Shown: piece by piece, positions 34,823 through 44,200 of the stretch
How the letters are laid out: every line of letters begins with the position of its first letter
How positions within the stretch are numbered: the stretch's first letter is position 1
Assembly: GCA_903837355.1 (NCBI GenBank)
Contig: CAILUI010000133.1
Location: 1 to 64,000 of the forward strand
DNA from: an uncultured Victivallales bacterium
Lineage (GTDB): Bacteria; Verrucomicrobiota; Lentisphaeria; Oligosphaerales; JAFGRS01
Direction: 5' to 3'
Length of the DNA stretch: 64,000 bases
Program-made: the position numbers and the translations under genes
Notes under the pieces: model-generated
Database searches by the model: none
What the model was told of the DNA's origin: nothing
What the model saw: only the letters and a program-made list of their open reading frames with translations

Positions 34823-35762
34823 TGCCGCTCGTCATCAGGTCGGCGTAGGTCAGCAGATCGGGGGCGAGATCCCCGGCCGGTTCCGCCCAGAACGCGTCCA
34901 GCACCTCGACGTTGCCGTCCGCGGCCGGTCGCAGCCTGCCCTGGGCGATCAGGGCATTCACGTTCCCATGGCAGTACACCGAGACCACCTGCGGATGCCG
35001 CATGAGTCCCAGCTTGGTGGCGGCCACTTCGCCGCCCCAGCAGGCGGGCAAGCCTGCCAGGTCCGCGCCCTGCCACCAGTCCGGTTTCTCTGCGGCGTAG
35101 AGCCCCCTGGTCAGTTTGGGACGCAGCCGGTCCCTGTAGGCAATGCTCCATTCGTCCAGAAGCCGCTTCAACTGAACCACTCGCCGGCCGTCCTTGCCGC
35201 TCTGCCGCACGACCCCTTTGTCGCCCAGGTCGTCCATGACCCGCTTGACCGCATACAGCGAGATCCCGGCGAGCTTCGCCAGCGCCCGATAGGGCTCACC
35301 GGCCAGATGCGGATTCCGCAGCAGTTCGAACACCAGCCTGAGTCCTGCAGGCTGCAACGCCCGCCCCGCGCGCTCCCGCTTGTGCACGTCGGCCGGCTTG
35401 GGTTCACCCTGGATCAGGACGAGAACCCCGGGCTGCTCCAGGAAGGCGTTCCCTGCCTTGTCGACGAACTGGATGCCCACCCCGCGCAGCGCTTCCGCCA
35501 GCCGGCTGTCGACGTAGTCCGTGCACAGAAGCATGGGCAGACGGTGCTCAGCCCCGGCCTCTCTCAGTTGCTCCTGCAGGCGACCGAGCATGCTGGGCCG
35601 GACCAGCTTCTTCACCTCGATGCCTGCCCGCATCTGCACGCCGCGGACGGACAGCGACACCACGGCATCCAGATCCCGGTGTGGCTCGACCTGCCAGACC
35701 GCATTCACCCGGCTCGCCAGCGCCCGGAGCGCTTCCTCAATCAGGTGCAGTTCATTCCCCAT
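34758..35762 (-). CDS. AbiEi-family antitoxin of a type IV toxin-antitoxin pair
   Basis: A 334-aa protein. Residues about 20-55 (DLDAVVSLSVRGVQMRAGIEVKK) resemble a PD-(D/E)XK-like strand pair, residues about 140-190 are a winged helix (LRLVFELLRNPHLAGEPYRALAKLAG), and WWQGADLAGLPACWGGEVAATKLG near 231-254 is the conserved block of AbiEi-type antitoxins of this long subgroup. It would neutralise the neighbouring nucleotidyltransferase and repress the operon. The ATG at 35762 overlaps a direct repeat that probably serves as its operator. Both genes are intact in an otherwise decayed strip, which suggests selection for the pair. Confidence 0.75.
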   Translation of the reverse strand: MGNELHLIEEALRALASRVNAVWQVEPHRDLDAVVSLSVRGVQMRAGIEVKKLVRPSMLGRLQEQLREAGAEHRLPMLLCTDYVDSRLAEALRGVGIQFVDKAGNAFLEQPGVLVLIQGEPKPADVHKRERAGRALQPAGLRLVFELLRNPHLAGEPYRALAKLAGISLYAVKRVMDDLGDKGVVRQSGKDGRRVVQLKRLLDEWSIAYRDRLRPKLTRGLYAAEKPDWWQGADLAGLPACWGGEVAATKLGLMRHPQVVSVYCHGNVNALIAQGRLRPAADGNVEVLDAFWAEPAGDLAPDLLTYADLMTSGNERNVEVARELYAQRIADRPA

Positions 35763-35834
35763 GGTGTTTTCTCATAGGATGGTGTTTTCGCATCCCAAAC
35801 ACAGCTAACATAGAAAACAACCGATCAGATGCAA
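35761..35834 (-). promoter_or_regulatory. Promoter and direct-repeat operator of the toxin-antitoxin operon
   Basis: Two direct copies of ATGGTGTTTTC[T/G]CAT (35761-35775 and 35779-35793, 18-base period) lie at and just before the antitoxin start. Upstream on the minus strand, TTGCAT (35834-35829), 16 bases and TATGTT (35812-35807) form a plausible promoter. The repeats would sit across the transcription start to +50, a normal place for AbiEi-type self-repression. Confidence 0.5.
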
Positions 35835-35930
35835 GCCACCCAGCTGCTCCACCCGGCAGTCGCGGAACGTGGACGCGCCGCCGGATAGGCGCTCCCGCCC
35901 CCATTTCACCTTCAGTCCTGTCAGGCGTCG

Positions 35931-36218
35931 TCAGAACCAGTGGCATCCCGGCTCATGGCTAACCTGTAGACGGATACGGTCCAGAGGCAGGCCGGTGGGG
36001 TCAAGATAGCCAGTTCCCGGCGCAAAGTACTTGCCTTCCGCTTCGGGCTTGCAGTCCGTGACGTTCTTCATGTACTCTCCGTAGTTGGCAAAGCAGTACG
36101 TGATGTGCAGCTCGCTGGTGCCCTTGGGGCGGGTAAGCTCCACCTTGTGGCACTGCGCGCCATAGGTGACACATAGTCGAACCGCACACCGCGAGCCTGG
36201 CGCGTGCGGCACCATCAT
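35931..36218 (-). CDS. Hypothetical small ORF, possibly a 3' gene fragment
   Basis: A 95-codon frame whose last 78 residues look protein-like (CHKVELTRPKGTSELHITYC; FANYGEYMKNVTDCKPEAEG; DRIRLQVSHEPGCHWF). I do not recognise the family. GC is lower than in neighbouring genes and there is no good ribosome site before the ATG at 36218, so it may be the C-terminal remnant of a larger gene in this decayed strip. Confidence 0.3.
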   Translation of the reverse strand: MMVPHAPGSRCAVRLCVTYGAQCHKVELTRPKGTSELHITYCFANYGEYMKNVTDCKPEAEGKYFAPGTGYLDPTGLPLDRIRLQVSHEPGCHWF

Positions 36219-36810
36219 GGAGCAACTCTGCCCGGGGGAATGGGCCGCCGATTTTTCTGCAAAATTTTCAGAGCGCTCGGGCGCACTGGAGACATACAGA
36301 CCGGAGTCCCAAAGTCGCACGGCCCCAGGCCCCCCCACCCTCCCCGGGGGGGTCTCTGCGGGCGTGGCGCCCCGCGCCGGACCGACCGCCCGGTCGGCGG
36401 GCCGGCGGCGAGGCGGCGACCGGCCGGAGGGCGGGCGATGTCCGGCGAGAGACCGGCTGGCCGGCCGGCGGTCCCGACCGACGGTGGGACTCGCCGCGAC
36501 GGCCATCGACTGGGCTCAGGCTCTGCGAGAGCGCGCCTCCCACATTCCGGGATCCGTGTGGGTCGCAGGCTGAGTAGGGAGGTCCGCGGTCCTCCGAGGG
36601 CCGGCAGGCCGCCCATAGGCCACCAGGAGGCTGCAGGAAGAGGCCCCGCGCCCAGAGCCGGGTCAGACACTCTCCGTGGGCCGGAAGGCCATCCCTAAGC
36701 TGCTTGGGGGCGGTTGCGCTTGCCCAGGGGTCCGCGCTGTGGAGTCCGGCTCTCCGAGGGCGAAACACCGCCTTGGCCAGGACGCATCCGCTGGCGGATG
36801 GAAGCCAAAG
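36219..36810. other. GC-rich stretch with no supported gene
   Basis: About 590 bp, including runs such as the CCGGCC-rich segment at 36380-36480. On the minus strand the truncated integrase frame stays open through it down to 36268, but the residues no longer resemble a recombinase. I see no other gene or RNA. Confidence 0.5.
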
Positions 36811-37527
36811 CGGCGTCGAGATGCCCGTGAGGAAGAGGCTGTACATGTCGCCCTCGGCCTTCTCGCCGATCTTCTTGAGTTCCTCGGGGGAGAAGGGCTG
36901 GCGGGTGGAGGCCTGGTTCTTGAGCGCCTTGATGTGCTCGAAGGGGCTGTCGACGCAGCCGGCGTCCGCCTTCAGGTGCCGGAAGACCGCCTTGCAGGTC
37001 TGCAGGAAGTCATTGCGGGCGGCGGTGGATAGGTTCTGCAGGCCCTGCTTGTAGGAGATCTCCTTGCGGTCACCACGCCGTTTGAAGGTCACCGACCGCT
37101 GCCAGCGGCCCTGGGTGCGGATGTGCTCGATGTAGGCTTCCGCGATGCGCGGGCCGACCTCGTTCAGCGCCTTGAGCGTTGGGTAGCGATCCCGCAGGAA
37201 GGCCAGGAAGTCGTTCCAGCGCGACTCGGCGGCCTTACGCCGGGCCTCGGTCATGCCGCGGTCGCGGGGCTTGCGCAGGAAACGCCCCCAGGCGTCGCTC
37301 AGTTCGATGCTGCGGCCGCCGGAGACCTTGTCGTGGATCTTGATCAGGACCGCCTTCGCGGAGGTCTCGCGGCGCAGATCCTTGACGAAGTCCTCCTCGA
37401 ACGTCCGGGTCTCGGGCGCCCGTCTGCACTTGGTCGAGCCGGTGTAGAGCCGGCCCTCGACCATGGTGCGATAGTGGTAGTACGGGCTCTTCTTGCCGGC
37501 AGTTGTCTGCTTGCGGAACACACTCAT
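36811..37527 (-). pseudogene. Truncated tyrosine recombinase (phage-type integrase)
   Basis: Translation from the ATG at 37527 (GGAGGA six bases upstream) gives a clear integrase N terminus: arm/SAM-like core-binding region with SRWNDFLAFLRDRYPTLKAL near 102-121, ISYKQGLQNLSTAARNDFLQ near 157-176 and RQPFSPEELKKIGEKAEGDM near 209-228, then MYSLFLTGIST. At about residue 238, exactly where the first catalytic arginine block (GLRxGD) should follow, the sequence turns into unrelated frame and no R-H-R-Y residues are found. The gene is therefore dead by truncation or rearrangement. It probably carried in this accessory strip. Confidence 0.75.
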
Positions 37528-37577
37528 TGCCGTCCTCCACGGGACCTCCGGAAACACCGGTCCATCCAGGCTTGGGG

Positions 37578-37600
37578 AGTGCCATTCTGTGCGGGAAACG
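37578..37600. repeat. 23-bp motif upstream of the integrase (copy B)
   Basis: Matches 33042-33064 at 22 of 23 positions. It lies 51 bases before the integrase ATG, in the leader. Either the motif is an attachment or regulatory site of this recombinase family or both copies descend from duplicated integrase genes. Confidence 0.6.
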
Positions 37601-37731
37601 CCGTATGTCCGGCATGCCGGCGGGCGCGGCGGGCGTTTGGCTCGTAGTTCCGCGTTCACGCGGTCCACTTCCAGCCCTCGGACCCCCTCCTGTGAAACTC
37701 GACCTCGGTCGCGCGGGGGGCTCTGAGGTAG

Positions 37732-37773
37732 TGGCGGGTGCCCCCACCCGCCAGCCGCGTGAGGGCACGCGGC
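37732..37773. repeat. Two adjacent perfect hairpins
   Basis: TGGCGGGTG-CCCC-CACCCGCCA (37732-37753) is followed directly by GCCGCGTG-AGGG-CACGCGGC (37754-37773). Double hairpins of this kind are typical REP/BIME-like palindromes; on the minus strand they follow the hsdS fragment. Confidence 0.65.
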
Positions 37774-37854
37774 AGTACTCCCAAGCAGAGTTTCATCCTG
37801 ACATGATCGGGCGGCACTGCGCCCGCTTGGTGCTGAAGGCGGGACTACGAACCC

Positions 37855-38129
37855 GGCATCGCGGTGGCTCTCCCGCCAGTCGGCGGTGATGGTGCCACAG
37901 CGGGCGACAGCGAGGACGGATTGGCGGAAGCGATTCAGGAGGGGCGTGATCCTCCCCGGACGCTTCTGGCAGGCGGCCACCTTGCCCAGCAGTTCATCCA
38001 GTTTGGCCACGATACGGGCGACCTTGGCTTGGAGCCCCCGCCGGCGAGGCCGTCGCGCTGGCGCTTGCGGACCTCCCGCAGGAGCCGGGTGCCGTCGCGC
38101 GCGGTCGAACAAACTCTGGTTCTGCCCAT
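37855..38129 (-). pseudogene. Fragment of a type I restriction specificity subunit (HsdS)
   Basis: On the minus strand 37855-38034 encodes VARIVAKLDELLGKVAACQK then RPGRITPLLNRFRQSVLAVA and TADWRES. LNRFRQSVLA...G-x-LTADWRE is the hallmark of the conserved central/C-terminal helix region of HsdS. In a second frame, 38035-38129 encodes LLREVRKRQRDGLAGGG, the segment that usually precedes it, so a frameshift lies near 38030. No target-recognition domain, hsdM or hsdR is present. It is a remnant of a lost restriction system. Confidence 0.6.
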
Positions 38130-38215
38130 CTCGCCCGGAGTTGGCGGTGTAAATTGCAGAACGCGGCTGTCGCTCGCGGGCGTCGCTCCAGGCGGTCAAT
38201 TCAGCGAGGTGTGCG

Positions 38216-41200
38216 GTGAAGCGACGGTGGCTTCCGGAGCACGGGTGGGGACGGGCGCTGGTCCTGCTGATTCTGGTGGGCGGGTCGCGGGGGCTGGCGC
38301 AGCCGCGGGTCAGTGGGTTGGCGACGATCTCCGCAGCGGAGATGGCTACGTTGTCGGCGCGGATGTTCGTGCCCCAAGCGCAGCGGGTTGAACTGCCGAC
38401 GCGGGTGGCGAACACGCAGTACCTGCCGGTGGTCGGCGACCAGGGCGGGCTGGGCACGTGCGCTGCCTTCGCTGTCTTCTACTACGCCAAGACCTACGAA
38501 GAAGCTCGCGAACATGGCTGGATTCGCCCTGATCCGGCCGTCAATCCCGAACGGGTGGCCAGTCCGGCCTTCGGTCTCCGCGCCACCTCGAAGGGCACAA
38601 GTCGCTCTGGGCTTGTGGGAATCAACCACTTCAGCGCCGCCGGAATACTGGTCGACAAGGGCTGCGCGCCGTGGTCGGTGACGCCATACAGCGATGCCAT
38701 CGACCCGGGCCTCTGGCCGACCGAGGCGGAGTGGCGCGCGGCGATGCCCTGGCGCAGCCAGGCCTTCGGGCGGGTGCCCGACATCCACACGGCCACCGGC
38801 CTGCGCCTGTTCAAGGAGTATCTGGCCCGTGGCAATGTGGCCGTGGTCACCATGCGGGTGCATACCACGTTAGATAACTACCCCGGCTGGATGGGTGATG
38901 ACAATGGGGTGTACTACACCGACGCCGGGACGCCGTGGCGGGACGGGCACGCGCTGGCGGTGATCGGCTACGACGATGAACTGACCTACTACGATGCAGA
39001 ACGGCAGGAGATACGTACCGGGGCCTTGCTGGCGGTGAACTCGTGGGGGCCAGCCTGGGGGGTCGAGGAGCCCAGCGCCGGCAGCAAGGGATTCATCCGC
39101 ATTGCTTACGACTACGTCACCGCCGGCAACATCGACGGCAACGCCGCCCTGGTGCTCAGCGACCGGCTGGCTTACGAGCCTCGCCTGTGGGCCAAAGCGA
39201 CGTTCTCGCACAGCCAGCCGAGGTTGTTCAGCCTGGGCGTGCTGGGCGATCTGTCGAGCCGGCTCCACCAGCCCGGCTGGCAGCAACAGGCGCTGGCGGA
39301 AACGAGCCTGATGAACGCCGCGGTATCGACCACCATCCTGACCGACCTCACCGACTATCTCGATCTGCCGACCTGGAACGTTACCCTGTCCGCCCTGGAT
39401 ATGGTCGGAGTGGTCGACCTGGTGTTCGGTCGGCAGCCGGGGAACGGTCTCGAGAGTTTCGGCCTGATCGCCGCCGATGGCAGTGAGGTGTGGTCCGCCG
39501 ACCCGCCCTTGGTCACGGGCGGCAGCCTGGCGCCGACCCAGGCGCGGATCGACATGTTCACCGCCGATGCGACGGCACTGGCCGGGTTGCACCTGCGCGA
39601 GGGCGGGGCGGCCTGGGGCGATGTCGACGGTGACAGTCGGCCGGACCTCGCCGTGACCGGCAGCCACTACCCGGGCGGCGGGGGCGGGCCGGTGGCGATC
39701 ACTCGCGTCTACCGGCAGCAGGCGGACGGATCGTTCGTTCAGGCGCCGATCACCCTGCCGGGAACCGCCCACGGTGAGGTGGCGTGGGCCGATGTGGACA
39801 GCGACGGGCGACTCGACCTGTTGGTCGCCGGCGAGGCGGGCTCCAGGCTCTTCCTCAGCGATGGCGCCGCGGGCTTGGTCGACCGCGGCCTGGATCTGCC
39901 GGCGGCCGAGGCCCGCCAGGCGGTCGTGGCCGACCTCGACCTCGACGGGCGGCCGGACCTGATCCTGGCCTCGGCGCAGAGCACGGTCGTACTCTGGCAG
40001 ACCGCGGCCGGAGCGTTCGTCGAGGCGATCCGGCCGTTACCGGCTCTGACCGACGGCGCGGTGGCCGTCGCCGACCTCGATGGTGACGGTTGGCTGGACA
40101 TCGCCATGGTCGGCAGTTCTGCTGGCACCGCCGTCGGGATGGTCTGGCGCAACCAGAGTGACCGGACCTTCGTCGCCGTCGACTCGGGGTTGCCGGCCAC
40201 GCGCGGCGGCGACCTGGCCTTCGCTGACTGGGACGCCGACGGCTGGGTGGATGCAGCCGTCTGCGGGCGCGAGCCCTTCTCGCCCTACGGAGCCTTGCGG
40301 ATCCTGCACAACCGCGGCGACGGCACCTTCGCAGAGGTGCCGGGCACCTTCACCCCCCTGTCGGCGGCGCGACTGGCGTGGGCCGATCTGGACGCCAACG
40401 GTTACCCCGAGTTGGTGGCCGTCGGCCGCGAGATGGTCGCCGGGGCCACGACCATCGAGGACGCCTATGTCAACCACACCCTGTTCATCCGCCGACACGG
40501 GCAGGAGGGTTTCAAGCAGATGGAGTTCCCGCTCCCCCAGGTCGCGGGGGGCGACTGGCGAGCGCCGCTGCTGGCGGTGGCTGACGTCTCCGGCAACGGC
40601 GCGCCGGACCTGCTGGTCGGCGGCAGCGCGGGCGCCGTCAACGAGGCTGATCCGGCCAAGATCCCGGCCCTGCTGATCCGCAACCTGTCGCCGACCTTCC
40701 CGTTCGTCGCGCGCGTCAACCAGCCGCCGGCAGCACCGAGCGGCCTGTCTGGTGAGGCCCTGCCGGCGGGTGGCGCCCGCCTCAACTGGGCCACTGCGAC
40801 CGACCCCGAGACCCCCAACGCCGGCTTGTCGTATGTGCTCCGGCTGGGGACTGCGCCAGGGGCCGGCGACATCCTCTCCGGGGTGCTGCCGCCGGGGGCG
40901 GCCGGGACGCTGCCGCCGGCGCCGCTGGTCCTGCGCGACCTACCCGCGGGGAGGCTGTACTGGTCGGTTGCCGCCGTCGATCCCGCCGGCGCCGTTTCCG
41001 ACTGGTCGCCCGAGGCGTCGCTGGCGCTTGCGGCTTACACGCCGACGTCGGTGCTGCTGATCGAGGCAGAACCGGCCTACGCGGGTGCCGTCGTGCCGGG
41101 AGTGGGCAGCCACTGGAGCCAACGCGGTGTCGCCGTCGCCATCACGGCCCTACCGGCCCCCGGGTTCCACTTCGTCGGTTGGACCGGGGCGGTAGCCGAT

Positions 41201-44200
41201 CCCACCGGCGCCGCCACCACCGTGGCCCTCGACCACGACACGCTGATCGTTGCCAGGTTCGAGAAGAATGTCGAGAGTGCCGATCTGGCCTGGCAACGGC
41301 GAACCGCCGCCGCCGCGTGGAGCGCGCGGGGTGAGTTCCCGCTGTTGTCCCACAATGGCCGACTCTGGGTACTCGGCGGCAGCGAGTTCGGCACTCTGCG
41401 CAATGACGTCTGGAGTTCGACCGACGGGGCCAGTTGGCGACGGGAAACGGCCGCCGCCGGGTGGAGTCCCCGTTGCCGTCACCCCGGCGTGGTTTTCGCG
41501 GGTCGTCTGTGGGTGCTCGGCGGCAGCACGGCTACCGGCGCCGCCGCGGACGTGTGGAGTTCCGCCGACGGGGTCGCGTGGCAGTACGAAGGCGACGCCG
41601 CCTGGGGGGCGCGCGACCAGCATGCCGCCGCTGTCCACGACGGCGCCATCTATGTCGCGGCGGGCTGGCAGGCCGGCGGTTACCCGCGCGACGTCTGGCG
41701 CTCGACCGACGGGCGGACCTGGACCGAACTGACGGGCTGGGCAGGGTGGCCGCGGCGAACCGCGCCGCTGCTGGCGACGTTCGACGGCGCCCTCTGGCTG
41801 CTGGGCGGCTGGGTCAGCGAGGGCCAGCCCTACTACGCCAACGATGTCTGGCGCTCGGTCGACGGCGTCTCCTGGGAGCGGATCCTGGCGGTGGCGCCGT
41901 GGGCCGGCCGGTCCGAGGCAAGCCTGGTGGTCCTGGACAACCGGATGTGGGTGCTGGGAGGGCGGGACGCCAGCGCCTGGCGCAACGACGTCTGGTCGTC
42001 AACCAACGGCGCCGAGTGGGTACCGGGGACGGCTGCCAACTGGCCGGCGCGGACCTGGGCGGGGCAGGTTCGCCACAATAACCTCGTCTATGTCGCCGGT
42101 GGCAACACCCGGCTCAACGACGTCTGGTCGGGCAGTCCGAAACTGCCGCCGACCGGCCGTTGGGCACTGACACTGAAGACCTTCCACGTTCCCGATGGGA
42201 CCGTCAACCCGAACCAGGGAGGCACCACGGTGCCACCGCCGGGGCGGTATACGGGTTTCGGGTCGACGCCGTTGGCCCTTGCGGCGGTCCCCGAGACCGG
42301 CTGGCAGCTCGCCGGCTGGGATGGCCCGGTACAGTCGCCGACGGCAGCGACCACCGCCCTGACCCCGAGCGGCGAGATGACGGTGACGGCGCGGTTTGTC
42401 AAGAGCGACACGCTGGGCGCCCTGCTGACGCTTACTGCCGAACCACCGGAAGGCGGTGCCATCGAACCCGCCGGGCAGTCCCATTGGGTGACCCTCGGCA
42501 CCCGCTTCACGGTGCAGGCGACGCCTGCCTTCGGCTGGCGCTTCTCCCACTGGACCGGCCCCGTCGAGGCGCCGACCGCTACCGCCACCAGCCTAACGGT
42601 CACCGGCGCCAGCCAGGTGACGGCGCACTTCGAGTCTGAGGGCTTCCGGCCGCTCGCGACGCTGACCGGCGGCCGCAGCCACAGCCTGATCCTCGACCAG
42701 ACCGGCAACCTCTGGGTGAGCGGCGACAATCGCTACGGCCAGCTCGGCGTCGCCCTTGAGGTCAAGTCCACCAACGTCCTCTACGCGCTGTCGCCCTTGA
42801 GCGACGTGGCCGCGGTAGCCGCCGGGGCTGAGCATTCCGTCGCCCTGCGGCGCGACGGGACGGTGTGGACCTGGGGCATTGGCTTCAGCGGGCAGTGCGG
42901 GCGCGCCTTGCCGGCCCAAGCCGCAGTCGAGGTCGGTCCGGTGGCCGATCTGCCCGTGGTCACGGCGATCGCCGTCGGTGAGGCCTTCACCCTGGCGCTG
43001 GATAACGACGGCGGGGTGTGGGGCTGGGGCTCCGCGGCCTATGGCGAGTTGACGACGGCGGCGGCCATGGGCTATTCACGGACCCCGGTCCGGCTGGTTG
43101 GAGCGAATGGCCTGGGCAGCTTGGACGAGATCGTGGCGCTGGCCGCCGGGAGTCGCCACGGATTGGTCTTGAGCGCGACCGGACAGGCGTATGGGTGGGG
43201 ACACAACGACCGCGGCCAACTCGGCGACGGCAGCGGGCTCAGCCGCCCCTATCCCGTGGCGATCCGCGGCTTGGCCGGGGTACGGCTGCTCGCCGCTGGC
43301 GGCAGCGGCGGCTCGGGAGATGCCCACAGCGTCGCGGTGTTGGCCGATGGCAGCGTCCGGGCCTGGGGCGCCAACACCGCCGGCCAGCTCGGCGACGGTA
43401 CCCGCAGTGACCGCCACGTGCCGGTCGTCGTGCTCGGCCTGACCGCGGTCGTGCAGATTGCCTGCGGCACCCGGCACACCGTGGCGCTGGACCGTCAGGG
43501 CCGGGTGTGGACCTGGGGGAGCAATACCTTGGGCCAGCTTGGCGGCGGCAGTCGCGACGACCGCCCGCAGCCACAGCTCGTCGCCGGACTGCCGCGGATC
43601 CGCGCCGTCGGTGCCGGAGAGAACACCACCCTGGCGGCCGCCGACGATGGCGCTGTGTACGCCTGGGGGCAGAATGACGACGGCCAGGCCGCTGCGGGCG
43701 AGGCCGCGGACGTGCTCGTGCCACAGGCACTGACGGGCTTCGACAGCGAGGCGACGGCGGTGACCGTGACGCTGTCCATGAGTGTGGGTGCCGGCGCCGG
43801 CACGGCGCCCGGCGCCGGCGAGTACCGTGGCTGGCTGGGCGCCACGCTGCCGTTGCAGGCCCAACCCGGCCCCCGGTATGCGTTCCAGAGCTGGCAGGGG
43901 CCGGTGGCCGACGCGGCGGCGGCCGAGACCACCGTGAGGCTCGACGGCGCGGTCGCCTGCCGAGCCGACTTCGCTCTGCAGCCGGGTCTCGACCCGCACC
44001 TGCACCTGGTCGTCCGCCCGGCCGGCGCGGGTTGTCTCGAACCCGCAGCGGCCACCACGGAGTACCCGCTGGGGAGAACGGTCGCTCTGCGCGCCACGCC
44101 CAACCACCGGCACACCTTCGCCGGCTGGAGTGGCGACGTGCCGGAGTCGGCGACTCAGACCGTCGACGTGGTCATGGACCGGGATCGCTGGATCGTCGCG

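Larger units (their letters stand above)
37528..37854. other. Leader of the dead integrase plus paired hairpins, no gene
   Basis: These 327 bp contain motif copy B (37578-37600) upstream of the integrase start and two adjacent perfect hairpins at 37732-37773. No coding sequence is supported. Confidence 0.55.

Noticed and set aside
37864-38391. 175-codon plus-strand ORF before the giant gene
   Set aside because: It is antisense to the HsdS fragment and overlaps the giant gene's signal-peptide start in another frame.
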